NCBI RefSeq assembly: GCF_041080815.1 | Contig: NZ_CP160205.1 | Span: 3,720,001-3,784,000 of the forward strand | Length of the DNA stretch: 64,000 nucleotides | Direction of reading: 5' to 3' | Source of the DNA: Mucilaginibacter yixingensis | Lineage (GTDB): Bacteria > Bacteroidota > Bacteroidia > Sphingobacteriales > Sphingobacteriaceae | Shown here: positions 53,205 through 62,154 of the stretch, piece after piece | Numbering within the stretch: position 1 is the first letter of the stretch | How the letters are laid out: each line of letters starts with the position of its first letter | Notes under the pieces: generated by a model | What the model was told of the DNA's origin: nothing | What the model saw: the letters and a program-made list of their open reading frames with translations, nothing else | Database searches by the model: none | Position numbers and translations under genes: made by a program

Positions 53205-54695
53205 GTGAGTAACTATATTTTAGCGATAGATCAGGGTACCAGCAGTACCAAAACCATTGTTTTTAACGCACAGGGCCAGGTAATGGCCAAAGGCAGCGTT
53301 CCGCTGAAAACTTTATACCTGCCCGGCGGCTTTGTGGAGCAGGAGCCCGAAGCCATTTGGCAAAACGTACTGGATTCTGTAAAAGAATGTCTGGCCGAGT
53401 TTACCAACGCCGGCTATAACATTAATGATATTAAAACCTGCGGCATCTCTAACCAACGCGAAACGTTTGTGGTTTGGGACGAAGCCGGTCAACCCCTGCA
53501 CAACGCTGTAGTTTGGCAGTGCAAACGCTCGGTAGAGGTTTGCCAACGACTGAAAACCGTTGACGGACTGGAAGCCGAGATTAACCAGCGTACAGGTTTG
53601 ATCATCGATCCCTATTTCTCGGGCACCAAACTCATCTGGCTGAACGAGAACAACGATAAAGTAAAACAAGCCATTGCAGCAGGCAAAACCTACTTTGGTA
53701 ACGTAGATACCTGGCTGCTTTACAAAATGACCGGCGGTGCACAGTACCTCACCGATCATACCAATGCCTCGCGTACACTATTCTTCAACCTGCAAACACT
53801 GCAATGGGATGGTGTGCTACTGGAGAAATTTGGTTTGAGCAAACTGAACCTGCCTGAACTGAAATCATCAGCCGCCGCTTATGGCGAGTCTGATTTTAAC
53901 GGCTTGTTCAACTCACCTATCACCATCACTGCCATGATTGGCGATTCGCACGCTGCGGCTTTTGGCGAGGGTTGTTTTACCCCCGGCACCGCCAAAGCCA
54001 CATTAGGCACCGGTTGTTCTATGCTGATGAATATTGGCGACACCGCCAAAGCATCTGGCAACGGCATGGTAACCACCATTTGCTGGAGTACGGAAGATCG
54101 TGTAGACTACGCATTGGAAGGTGTGATCGTATCCTGCGGCGCCACAATAGAATGGCTGCGCACCGAGATGGGCCTGTTTGAGGACAGCAAGCAAACCGAA
54201 GCCATCGCTACATCGGTTCCAGATAACAACGGCGTTTACCTTGTCCCTGCCTTTAGCGGATTGGGTGCCCCGCATTGGGACATGAGTCGCAAGGCTGAGA
54301 TTGTTGGCCTGACCTTCGATTGTAATAAGAAACATATCATCCGCGCCGCGCTGGAGACCATCCCCTACCAGATCAAAGATGTAGTAACGGCCATGGAGTC
54401 TGACACCGGCATTGCCCTGCAAGAGCTGATGGTAAACGGCGGCATCACCTCCAACCGTTTCGTCCTGCAGTTTATTGCCGACCTGACCGGCAGCAAATTG
54501 GTAAACCGCGGCATTGCCGATGTATCTGCCTTAGGCGCTGCACTTTTAGCGGGTCTAAAAGCAGGCATTTTTGAAAACGTTGAAGCCCTGCAAAGCTTAA
54601 TGACCAATCAATTGGAACTAAGCCCAGGCGAACAACAGCCGCAAACCGAGCAATGGTATGCGGGCTGGCAAAAGGCTATCGCAAAGCAACTCTGA
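53205..54695 (+). CDS. FGGY-family carbohydrate kinase, glycerol-kinase-like
   Basis: Sugar or polyol kinase of 496 aa with a GTG start directly after the permease stop. GlpK-like features are DQGTSSTKTIVF (phosphate 1), CGISNQRETFVVWD, DPYFSGTKLIWL, YFGNVDTWLLYKMTGG, TDHTNASRTLFFNL and ATLGTGCSMLMN. The glycerol-kinase subgroup is the nearest, but glycerol needs no ABC sugar importer, and the neighbours (isomerase, transketolase) argue for phosphorylation of a ketose or short branched sugar, as AplK does for apulose. Family firm; substrate inferred. Confidence 0.85.
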   Translation: MSNYILAIDQGTSSTKTIVFNAQGQVMAKGSVPLKTLYLPGGFVEQEPEAIWQNVLDSVKECLAEFTNAGYNINDIKTCGISNQRETFVVWDEAGQPLHNAVVWQCKRSVEVCQRLKTVDGLEAEINQRTGLIIDPYFSGTKLIWLNENNDKVKQAIAAGKTYFGNVDTWLLYKMTGGAQYLTDHTNASRTLFFNLQTLQWDGVLLEKFGLSKLNLPELKSSAAAYGESDFNGLFNSPITITAMIGDSHAAAFGEGCFTPGTAKATLGTGCSMLMNIGDTAKASGNGMVTTICWSTEDRVDYALEGVIVSCGATIEWLRTEMGLFEDSKQTEAIATSVPDNNGVYLVPAFSGLGAPHWDMSRKAEIVGLTFDCNKKHIIRAALETIPYQIKDVVTAMESDTGIALQELMVNGGITSNRFVLQFIADLTGSKLVNRGIADVSALGAALLAGLKAGIFENVEALQSLMTNQLELSPGEQQPQTEQWYAGWQKAIAKQL

Positions 54696-54715
54696 TATTT
54701 TAACACAAAAATTTG

Positions 54716-54758
54716 CAGAGGCCACAGAGATTTATCGCTCTGTGGCCTCTGTGTTTTT
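54716..54758 (+). terminator. Terminator at the end of the transporter/kinase operon
   Basis: Perfect 14-base stem CAGAGGCCACAGAG (54716-54729) with CTCTGTGGCCTCTG (54738-54751), followed by TGTTTTT. It lies 20 bases after the kinase stop codon. Confidence 0.92.
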
Positions 54759-54790
54759 ATACTTGTCCGCTCTTGAAAAAAGGGGGGGGG

Positions 54791-54891
54791 TGTCATGTTG
54801 AGCTTGTCGAAACACGCGGGAGGGCCTATCAAACGTTTAGGGTTAGTGGATATAGGCCATCGCGCGCCCTTCGACAAACTCCGGATGACAC
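54791..54891. repeat. Extragenic palindrome, GAGCTTGTCGAAACACGC type
   Basis: Starts TGTCATGTTGAGCTTGTCGA and ends GCGCGCCCTTCGACAAACTC then CGGATGACA. A run of nine G residues (54782-54790) directly precedes it. The closest relative is 61513-61612. Confidence 0.85.
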
Positions 54892-54989
54892 CCATCGATA
54901 TTTATCTTCTTTGCTTGTCTACGCTCACGATAGAAGTCGAGTTGCAAAAAATCTGATATTTATGGAGATTTAAGTAATAAACAAATTCG

Positions 54990-55418
54990 ATGTTAAAAGC
55001 TGCCTTGGGAATTACCGCTATGCTCCTTCTAATTTTTCAAACCGTCCATAGCCAAAGTCATCAACTTTCAGACGATGAACTTAACAATAGCACCTTTGTA
55101 AAAATGGCATTTGCCGACACTGCAAGAAACTGTGAAAGTATGGATGAATGGTTTAAGAAAGACGTTAAAAAAGGCACCATCTTCTTATTTCTACAGGGAG
55201 GAATTGTTCCCGCAATCTACCTTAGTGATAAAAAGTTCGAGGATAAATACAACGTACATTTTGAAGATTTTGGATGTTCTGCGCCCGATTACCAATGCAT
55301 TACACGATACAACATTCATGCCTTTCAATATCTAACAAATTTGTATGGTAAGAAATGGATGAAAGAAATAAGAAAAGATGTAATAGGCTTTTCAACCTGG
55401 CAAAAACACAATGAGTAA
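54990..55418 (+). CDS. Small exported protein, FEKKY-domain-like
   Basis: Protein of 142 aa with a signal peptide (LKAALGITAMLLLIFQTVHS, residues 2-21). The C-terminal part has FEDKYNVHFEDFGCSAPDYQ then TRYNIHAFQYLTNLYGKKWM, close to the short FEKKY domain of Bacteroidota. Cysteines at CESMDE, FGCSAPDYQC may form a disulfide. Function unknown. The gene is AT-rich relative to its neighbours and stands alone between two repeat elements, suggesting acquisition. Confidence 0.65.
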   Translation: MLKAALGITAMLLLIFQTVHSQSHQLSDDELNNSTFVKMAFADTARNCESMDEWFKKDVKKGTIFLFLQGGIVPAIYLSDKKFEDKYNVHFEDFGCSAPDYQCITRYNIHAFQYLTNLYGKKWMKEIRKDVIGFSTWQKHNE

Positions 55419-55446
55419 TATGCCTTTGCTTAACCATTAGGCCTTC

Positions 55447-55477
55447 GCGCGCCCTTCGACAGAGCTCAGGGTGACAT
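55447..55477. repeat. Half extragenic palindrome
   Basis: Only the right end of the TGTCAT...ATGACA family is present: CGCGCCCTTCGACAGAGCTC then AGGGTGACATC. No left partner is visible nearby, so it is a decayed or solo arm. Confidence 0.65.
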
Positions 55478-55659
55478 CAGCTCTCCTTTTTAATCCCATC
55501 TCACCATGCTAATATTGTACAGTCCCTTGCATAAATACTATAGTGTTCCATCAACTTGTGGGGATAAATTTGTAACAGGTATACTGACCAATTTTCTCAG
55601 CATTATCGTTAATTGCATACTTTACCGGTCTGCTATCAGGCCGGATACAATAATATCAC

Positions 55660-56820
55660 ATGTCGCAAAACATCTTACTTAAAGGCATCACCTGGAACCA
55701 CAGCCGCGGCTTTGTACCGATGACCGCCACCGCGCAGCGTTTTTCTGAGCTGCACCCGAACGTAAACATCACCTGGGAGAAACGCTCGCTGCAGCAGTTT
55801 GCAGATCTTTCTATACAGCAACTGGCTGAGATCTACGACCTTTTGGTGATTGATCACCCTTGGGCAGGCTTTGCCTCAAAAACAAAATCGATTCTTCCGT
55901 TTGATGAATATTTGTCGACCGAATTCCTGGCCGATCAGGCTGAAAATACCGTTGGCCAATCGCATGAGAGCTATTCTTTTGATGGGCACCAATGGGCTTT
56001 GGCTATTGATGCCGCTACCCCTGTAGCCGCCAGTCGCCCGGATTTACTGGCGCAACATGGCGTGGCATTGCCAAAAACTTTTGATGATTTATTAGCATTG
56101 GCAAAAAAAGGTCTGGTTGCCCTGCCGGGTATTCCAATTGACTCGCTGATGCAATATTATACCTTCTGCTGCTCGCTGGGTGAGGACCCATGTCAGGGCG
56201 ATGTGGTGGTAAGCGAAGAGATAGGCGTTAAAGCCCTCAAAATGTACCACGAGCTTTGCCAGTACATTGATCCGGCTTGCTTTGGCCGCAACCCGATCCA
56301 AACTTATGAGGCGATGACCTTGACCGACGAGATTGCTTACTGTCCGTTCGGTTATGGTTACACCAATTACTCGCGCGATGGCTATGCACGCAAGCTGCTC
56401 CATTTCCACGATATGATTACTTTGGATGGAAAAACCAACCTGCGCAGCACACTGGGTGGCACAGGCTTGGCCGTATCATCAAAATGTGAGCACGTGGATG
56501 TGGCCATGAAATATGCTGAATTTGTGGCATCACCTGCCTGCCAGATTGGTTTATATACCGACAACGGCGGTCAGCCAGGTCACCTGAAAGCCTGGACCGA
56601 TGCGGCTAACAATGCTAAAACCTATAACTACTTTGCCAATACATTGCCTGCATTGCAGCGCGCTTACCTGCGCCCGCGTTATCATGGATCGATGTTCTTC
56701 CAGGATCATGCCGGTGACGTAGTGCGCGATTACCTGATGAAAGGTGGCGACGAGCTGCAAGTACTGGCCGAGCTGAACGCCTTATTTGCAGAATCAAAAC
56801 AAAAAGTACACACCGTATGA
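55660..56820 (+). CDS. Solute-binding-protein-fold protein without signal peptide (SBP_bac_1 type), copy 1
   Basis: Protein of 386 aa with the family 1 extracellular solute-binding fold: FSELHPNVNITWEKRSLQQF (N-lobe), YDLLVIDHPWAGF, PLPKTFDDLLALAKKGLVAL-like hinge region, STLGGTGLAVSSKCEHVDVA and KYAEFVASPACQIGLYTDNG. It starts MSQNILLKGITWNHSRGF with no signal peptide or lipobox, and an in-frame TAA nine bases before the start rules out a longer N terminus. No permease or ATPase gene accompanies it. It overlaps the first CoA-transferase gene by four bases (ATGA), so it acts in the cytoplasm with that pathway. It may bind a pathway acid or act as an enzyme; role unknown. Confidence 0.8.
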   Translation: MSQNILLKGITWNHSRGFVPMTATAQRFSELHPNVNITWEKRSLQQFADLSIQQLAEIYDLLVIDHPWAGFASKTKSILPFDEYLSTEFLADQAENTVGQSHESYSFDGHQWALAIDAATPVAASRPDLLAQHGVALPKTFDDLLALAKKGLVALPGIPIDSLMQYYTFCCSLGEDPCQGDVVVSEEIGVKALKMYHELCQYIDPACFGRNPIQTYEAMTLTDEIAYCPFGYGYTNYSRDGYARKLLHFHDMITLDGKTNLRSTLGGTGLAVSSKCEHVDVAMKYAEFVASPACQIGLYTDNGGQPGHLKAWTDAANNAKTYNYFANTLPALQRAYLRPRYHGSMFFQDHAGDVVRDYLMKGGDELQVLAELNALFAESKQKVHTV

Positions 56821-57962
56821 AACCATTAGAAGGTTTAACGGTACTGGAGTTTAGCCAGTTTATGGCGGCCCCTACCGCAGGCCTGCGACTGGCCGATCTG
56901 GGTGCCCGCGTCATCAAAATTGAGCGCCCGGTAAAAGGCGAGGCTGGCCGGCAAATTGCTATCCGCAACATTTTTGTAGATGGCAGCAGCCTGGTGTTTC
57001 ATACCATCAACAGAAACAAAGAATCATACTCGGCAGATCTGAAGAATCCTGAGGATCTGGCGATGGTAAAAAAGCTGATCGAGCAAGCCGATATCATCAC
57101 CCATAACTTCCGCCCCGGTGTAATGGAAAAGATCGGGCTTGATTATGATGCCGTGCGTGCCATCAATCCGCGCATTGTTTATGGCGTGGTGACGGGTTAT
57201 GGTAATAAAGGCCCATGGGCATTGCGCCCCGGTCAGGATTTGCTCATCCAATCGCTTTCAGGTCTGGCATATTTGTCAGACACTGCCGATGCTGGCCCGG
57301 TGCCCTTCGGACTGGCAACTGCCGATATGATTTGCGGTGCCCACTTTGTACAGGGCCTGCTGGCCGGTTTGCTGAAACGCAATAAAACCAACAGCAGCGT
57401 ACTGGTAGAAGTAAGCCTGCTGGAATCGACCTTAGATCTTCAGTTCGAGGTGATCACCACTTATTTGAATGATGGCGGTCAGCTACCTAAACGCAGTAAT
57501 GTGCGTGGCAGCGGTCATGCTTATTTGAGTGCACCTTACGGCATCTATAAAACACTAAACGGCTACCTGTCGCTGGCCATGGGCAACCTGCACCAGATTG
57601 GCGAGGCGGTTGGTGTAGACCTGACCTCTTACGAGGATAAAAACTCGTGGTTTGAGCGTCGTGATGAGATTATGCAATTGCTGGGCGAGAAGATTGCCCA
57701 CAAAACTTCATCAGAATGGGTGAGCAGCCTGGAAGCGCAAGGCATCTGGTGCGCAGAAGTGTTGACCTATGAGCAAACCCTGCAACATGAAGGCTATTTA
57801 GCACAAGGCCTGAAACAGGAAGTTACCCTGCCTGATGGCGGCAAGCTAAGCACCACCCGCTGCCCTATCCGCATCAATGGCGAGCGTTTATATTCAGACA
57901 AGGCGGCTCCGCGTCCCGGGGCTGATACCGATATCATCAACCGTCAATTTAATTTAAGCTAA
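56817..57962 (+). CDS. Class III (CaiB/BaiF) CoA-transferase, copy 1
   Basis: Family III acyl-CoA transferase of 381 aa that moves CoA between carboxylic acids. It opens [20 protein letters not shown], and has [24 protein letters not shown]-equivalent [29 protein letters not shown] and the segment [18 protein letters not shown] with the catalytic-type aspartate at residue 170 (equivalent to Asp169 of formyl-CoA transferase). It overlaps the SBP gene and is followed after 4 bases by a paralogue. The acid substrate is unknown. Confidence 0.92.
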   Translation: MKPLEGLTVLEFSQFMAAPTAGLRLADLGARVIKIERPVKGEAGRQIAIRNIFVDGSSLVFHTINRNKESYSADLKNPEDLAMVKKLIEQADIITHNFRPGVMEKIGLDYDAVRAINPRIVYGVVTGYGNKGPWALRPGQDLLIQSLSGLAYLSDTADAGPVPFGLATADMICGAHFVQGLLAGLLKRNKTNSSVLVEVSLLESTLDLQFEVITTYLNDGGQLPKRSNVRGSGHAYLSAPYGIYKTLNGYLSLAMGNLHQIGEAVGVDLTSYEDKNSWFERRDEIMQLLGEKIAHKTSSEWVSSLEAQGIWCAEVLTYEQTLQHEGYLAQGLKQEVTLPDGGKLSTTRCPIRINGERLYSDKAAPRPGADTDIINRQFNLS

Positions 57963-57966
57963 CGCG

Positions 57967-59103
57967 ATGAAACCATTAGAAGATTATTTGATTGTTGATT
58001 TCAGCCAGTTCCTTTCGGGCCCCTCGGCAAGTTTGAAGCTGGCCGATATGGGTGCGCGTGTCATTAAAATTGAGAAGCCCGGCACAGGCGATATCTGTCG
58101 CCAGTTGTACACGTCAAACGTGATTATGAATGGCGAATCATCGGTGTTTCATGCCATCAACCGCAATAAAGAAAGCTTTGCTGCCGACCTGAAAAGCGAG
58201 GAAGATAAAGCCCAATTGTGGGAACTGGTGAAAAAGGCTGATGTGGTTATGCACAACTTTCGCCCCGGTGTTATGGAACGCCTGGGCTTTGATTATAACG
58301 CGGTAAAAGCGGTTAACCCAAATGTAGTTTACGGCGAAATCTCAGGCTACGGCAGCGAGGGCCCTTGGCGCAATAAGCCCGGGCAAGACCTGCTGCTGCA
58401 ATCGCTCACCGGTCTGGTTTGGCTGAGCGGCAACGCCGGCGGACCGGTACCTATGGGCCTGTCTATTGTAGATATGCTGGCCGGCAACCAACTGGCACAA
58501 GGCATACTGGCTTGCCTGGTGCGCCGCAGCATAAGCGGCGAGGGCGCACTGGTACAGGTAAGCATGCTGGAATCGGCTATTGACTTCCAGTTTGAGGCCA
58601 TTACCACCTACTATTATGATGGAAAATTGCCTGAACGCTCTGAAAAGAACAATGCACACGCCTATTTGGGTGCGCCTTACGGTATCTACAAAACTGCTGA
58701 TGGTTACATGGCTTTGGCCATGGGTTCTATCCCGCAGTTAGGTACGTTACTGGGTTGCGATGAATTGTTAAAATATACCGAAGTTGCCCAGGCTTTTGCG
58801 CTGCGCGATGAGATCAAAACCATCCTGGCTGCTCACCTGCAAACCAACACTACCCAGCATTGGCTGGATATTTTATTGGCTGCCGATATCTGGTGCGCCC
58901 AGGTGTTAAGCTGGGACAAGCTGATGCAGGAAGAAGGTTTTAAAACGCTGGACATGATTCAGCAGGTGCAGATGAGCGATGGCTACAGCTACCGCACTAC
59001 CCGCAGCCCGATAACCATGGACGGCGAGCTATTTACATCAACCAAAGGATCGCCGAAATTGGGCGAGGATAACGAGACCATTATCAACCAACTGATAAAA
59101 TAA
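57967..59103 (+). CDS. Class III (CaiB/BaiF) CoA-transferase, copy 2
   Basis: Paralogue of the preceding gene, 378 aa, about half identical by eye: [69 protein letters not shown], and [17 protein letters not shown] with Asp169. Family III enzymes are usually homodimers; two adjacent, co-translated copies suggest a heterodimer or two successive acyl transfers. It lies between the first transferase and the second signal-less binding protein. Confidence 0.92.
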   Translation: MKPLEDYLIVDFSQFLSGPSASLKLADMGARVIKIEKPGTGDICRQLYTSNVIMNGESSVFHAINRNKESFAADLKSEEDKAQLWELVKKADVVMHNFRPGVMERLGFDYNAVKAVNPNVVYGEISGYGSEGPWRNKPGQDLLLQSLTGLVWLSGNAGGPVPMGLSIVDMLAGNQLAQGILACLVRRSISGEGALVQVSMLESAIDFQFEAITTYYYDGKLPERSEKNNAHAYLGAPYGIYKTADGYMALAMGSIPQLGTLLGCDELLKYTEVAQAFALRDEIKTILAAHLQTNTTQHWLDILLAADIWCAQVLSWDKLMQEEGFKTLDMIQQVQMSDGYSYRTTRSPITMDGELFTSTKGSPKLGEDNETIINQLIK

Positions 59104-59108
59104 AATAT

Positions 59109-60338
59109 ATGAGTACAGAGAAGATCAGAATTGCGGTTCGCAAATTCGGTCCTTTCGAGAGTGCACTGCAAAAGCTGTGGGACGGCTATTGTGCACAAAC
59201 CGGATGCCAGCTGCAGGCCGAAATGATCCCTATGGATCTGGACGATCTGCACAAAGCCATTATTGAAGACGATGGCCTGAAAAACGGCGACTGGGACATT
59301 GCCCACGTGGTGACCGACTGGCTGCTGGAAGCCTGGACCGACGGCGCCCTGGAAAACCTGCAGCCCCGCATCGCCCAAAATCCACCCGAAGGTTTTCCCG
59401 ATGGATGGAGCAACTCATTATTGAGTATGCAGCAATTTGGCGAGGCCGTGGCAGGGTTACCCTTCCATGATGGCCCCGAATGCCTGATCTATCGTAAAGA
59501 CTTGTTCAACAACCCGTTTGAGAAGCAGAAGTTTGAGGAGCAATACGGCAAGCCGCTGGTTGTACCCCAAACCTGGGATGACTTTAAAGATATTGCCCGT
59601 TTCTTTACCCGACCGGAAGATAACTTGTATGGCACTGTCTTCGCCGGTTTTCCGGATGGGCACAACACCGTTTTTGATTTCTGTTTACAGGTATGGACCC
59701 GTGGTGGCGATTTGTTAGATCAGCAAGGCAATATCAATATCCACACCCCTGCGGCCGCTGCCGGACTGGATTTTTACCGTCAGATACTGCGCGATAAGAG
59801 TTTGATCCATCCCGGCACCATGCAATATGAATCGGTACAAACCGGTATGGCCTTCGCCCGCGGCGAAGCTGCCATGATGGTCAACTGGTTTGGCTTTGCA
59901 TCCATGTGCGAAGTAATTGATGAAACGAAAGTAAAAGGTAAAGTGGATATCGCCCCTATCCCATCGGCGCTGGGCGAGCACTCCGCATCATTGAATGTGT
60001 ACTGGTTATATACCATAGGCTCTGGTAGCCAGCATAAAGATGTGGCCTATGATTTTCTGCGTTATGCCACCAATCAGCGCAATGATAAATTGCTGACGCT
60101 GGAAGGCGGGATCGGTTGCCGTAAATCAACCTGGGTTGATCCGGGCATCAATGCCATCATCCCTTACTATTATAAACTGGAAGAACTGCATCAATCGGCC
60201 AAAATGCTGCCGCAACTGGCCACCTGGGCACAGATTGCGCACCTGATTGACGAGGTGGTGCTGAACGCCATTAATACCGATGTACCGGCAGATCAGTTGC
60301 TGGCCGTCGGTCAGCAGAAAATTGCTAACCTAAAATAA
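59109..60338 (+). CDS. Solute-binding-protein-fold protein without signal peptide, copy 2
   Basis: Protein of 409 aa of the same SBP_bac_1 fold as 55660-56820 but clearly diverged. It starts MSTEKIRIAVRKFGPFESAL with no secretion signal. Fold landmarks are WDGYCAQTGCQLQAEMIPMD, WDIAHVVTDWLLEAWTDGAL, VPQTWDDFKDIARFFTRPED (hinge), GMAFARGEAAMMVNWFGFAS and IAPIPSALGEHSASLNVYWL, all typical of carbohydrate-binding SBPs. It lies 5 bases after the second CoA-transferase and 11 before the oxidoreductase. A cytoplasmic ligand-binding or catalytic function is implied; none is known to me. Confidence 0.8.
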   Translation: MSTEKIRIAVRKFGPFESALQKLWDGYCAQTGCQLQAEMIPMDLDDLHKAIIEDDGLKNGDWDIAHVVTDWLLEAWTDGALENLQPRIAQNPPEGFPDGWSNSLLSMQQFGEAVAGLPFHDGPECLIYRKDLFNNPFEKQKFEEQYGKPLVVPQTWDDFKDIARFFTRPEDNLYGTVFAGFPDGHNTVFDFCLQVWTRGGDLLDQQGNINIHTPAAAAGLDFYRQILRDKSLIHPGTMQYESVQTGMAFARGEAAMMVNWFGFASMCEVIDETKVKGKVDIAPIPSALGEHSASLNVYWLYTIGSGSQHKDVAYDFLRYATNQRNDKLLTLEGGIGCRKSTWVDPGINAIIPYYYKLEELHQSAKMLPQLATWAQIAHLIDEVVLNAINTDVPADQLLAVGQQKIANLK

Positions 60339-60349
60339 CACTACCTATT

Positions 60350-61420
60350 ATGGAAATAAAATATAAACCAACATTACCGCAAACCCCGCTGCCTATTGTC
60401 ATCATCGGCGCAGGCGGTATTGTTGGCGATGCGCATTTACCGGCCTATCGTAAGGCTGGCTTCGAGGTGTTTGGTATTACCAACCGTACCCGTGCCCGTG
60501 CCGAAAAACTGGCTGCCGAGTGGAACATCCCCCACGTTTTTGATACCGTTGATGATGCTGTTGCTGCTGCACCGGCCAACGCGGTTTACGATATTACCAT
60601 TATGCCCGAGCAGTTTGTGGCCACGCTGGAGAAACTGCCCGAGGGCGCCGGTGTACTGATCCAAAAACCAATGGGCGACTACTTTTGGCAAACCAAGGAG
60701 ATATTGGAAGTTTGCCGACGCAAAAAACTGATGGCCGCCATCAATTGCCAGCTACGTTTTGCGCCATACGTGGCCGCTGCCCGCTATATGATTGATCAAG
60801 GCCTGATTGGTGAGCTTTACGATATGGAAGTGCGCGTAACCCTGCAAACCCCATGGGAGCTGTTCCCGCACGTAATGATCCACCCGAGGTTAGAAATTCA
60901 GTACCACAGTATCCATTATATTGATCTGCTGCGCTCGTTCCTCGGCGATCCGCATAGCGTAATGGCTAAAACGCTGAAACATCCGGCTAAAAGCTTATCG
61001 TCATCGCGCTCAACTATTTTGTTTGATTACGGCAACACCATGCACGCGGTGATCAACACTAATCACGACCATGCTTTTGGTCCGCACAACCAGGAGAGCT
61101 TTATTAAGTGGGAAGGCACCAAAGGCGCCATTAAAGCCCGCATGGGCCTGCTGATGGACTACCCGCACGGTGTGCCAGACAAGTTTGAGTATTGCATTGT
61201 AGAGGAAGGCAAAGCACCGGAGTGGAAAGAGGTACAACTGGAAGGCTCGTGGTTCCCCGATGCTTTCATCGGTACCATGAGCAGCGTAATGCGCTACAAA
61301 AACGGCGAGACCAATGTATTGCCAACCAGTGTAGAAGACGTGGTTAAAACGATGGCCGTGGTAGAAGCGGCATATAAATCAAGCGATACGGGAGGCGTGA
61401 TCGCTGATTACGTTGAATGA
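60350..61420 (+). CDS. Gfo/Idh/MocA-family oxidoreductase
   Basis: NAD(P)-dependent sugar oxidoreductase of 356 aa. The Rossmann motif is VIIGAGGIVGDAHLPAYRKA (about 17-36), followed by GFEVFGITNRTRARAEKLAA, the VLIQKPMGDYFWQTKE segment equivalent to the EKP motif (here QKP), and a C-terminal alpha/beta domain with HSIHYIDLLRSFLGDP. The usual catalytic lysine of the EKP motif is retained. It ends the five-gene operon and would oxidise a sugar or sugar acid before or after CoA activation. Confidence 0.9.
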   Translation: MEIKYKPTLPQTPLPIVIIGAGGIVGDAHLPAYRKAGFEVFGITNRTRARAEKLAAEWNIPHVFDTVDDAVAAAPANAVYDITIMPEQFVATLEKLPEGAGVLIQKPMGDYFWQTKEILEVCRRKKLMAAINCQLRFAPYVAAARYMIDQGLIGELYDMEVRVTLQTPWELFPHVMIHPRLEIQYHSIHYIDLLRSFLGDPHSVMAKTLKHPAKSLSSSRSTILFDYGNTMHAVINTNHDHAFGPHNQESFIKWEGTKGAIKARMGLLMDYPHGVPDKFEYCIVEEGKAPEWKEVQLEGSWFPDAFIGTMSSVMRYKNGETNVLPTSVEDVVKTMAVVEAAYKSSDTGGVIADYVE

Positions 61421-61512
61421 TTAAATGATTCTCCTGATTTTTCTTCAGATTCGAAGATGTAATATTGGGATAATCAACCAATTAAAAACAAGTATTATTG
61501 TGTAAAAGAGGG

Positions 61513-61612
61513 TGTCATGTTGAGCTCCGTCGAAACACGCGCGGCGGGCTTGCCAATATGCTTTGCAAAGAGAAGGCCTTCGCGCGCCCTTCGACATGCT
61601 CAGGATGACACC
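61513..61612. repeat. Extragenic palindrome, GAGCTCCGTCGAAACACGC type
   Basis: Starts TGTCATGTTGAGCTCCGTCG and ends GCGCGCCCTTCGACATGCTC then AGGATGACA. It fills the gap between the oxidoreductase and the MaoC gene and is the sibling of 54791-54891. The rest of the 270-base gap shows nothing. Confidence 0.85.
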
Positions 61613-61694
61613 CAACGCTTTACAATGACACGATAAGTAACTATAATTCTGTTAATTTTAAAATTCTGAAAGTTCAAATTTCAGACAAACTATT

Positions 61695-62141
61695 ATGCAT
61701 TTTAAATCAACTTTCTTCGAAGATTATACCCTGGGCGAAAAACGTGTAACCTTTGGCCGCACCATTACCGAGACAGATTTTGTGGTTCATGCCGGTCACA
61801 CTGGTGATTTTTTCCCTCACCACATGGATGCCGAGTGGTGTGCTACCCAGCCGTTTAAGCAGCGTATTGCCCACGGAACGATGATTTTCAGTATCGGGAT
61901 TGGCTTAACGGCTTCTGAAATAAATCCTGAGGCTTTTTCAAAAGGATATGATAAATTGCGCTTTGTAAAACCGGTGTTCATCGGCGATACCATCCACTCA
62001 GAAATTACCATCTCTGAGAAAACAGATGCCAAGAAACCTGAATACGGAACCGTAACAGAACACGTTGAAATTATTAACCAGCATGGCGAAGTGGTGCAGG
62101 TATGCGATCACTTATTGCTGGTAAAGAAGAAGAACCTTTAA
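61695..62141 (+). CDS. MaoC-family (R)-specific enoyl-CoA hydratase/dehydratase
   Basis: Hot-dog-fold hydratase of 148 aa. The start [20 protein letters not shown] and the hydratase-2 motif [18 protein letters not shown] (Asp38 and His42/43 as catalytic pair) are characteristic, followed by [15 protein letters not shown] and [16 protein letters not shown]. It would add or remove water on a CoA thioester, which links it functionally to the CoA-transferases upstream. It is 13 bases before the symporter gene. Confidence 0.9.
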   Translation: MHFKSTFFEDYTLGEKRVTFGRTITETDFVVHAGHTGDFFPHHMDAEWCATQPFKQRIAHGTMIFSIGIGLTASEINPEAFSKGYDKLRFVKPVFIGDTIHSEITISEKTDAKKPEYGTVTEHVEIINQHGEVVQVCDHLLLVKKKNL

Positions 62142-62154
62142 ACCAATTTTAAAT

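Noticed and set aside
54782..54790. G9 homopolymer as phase-variation switch
   Set aside because: It lies between a terminator and an extragenic repeat, away from a promoter or coding start, so no switch is evident.
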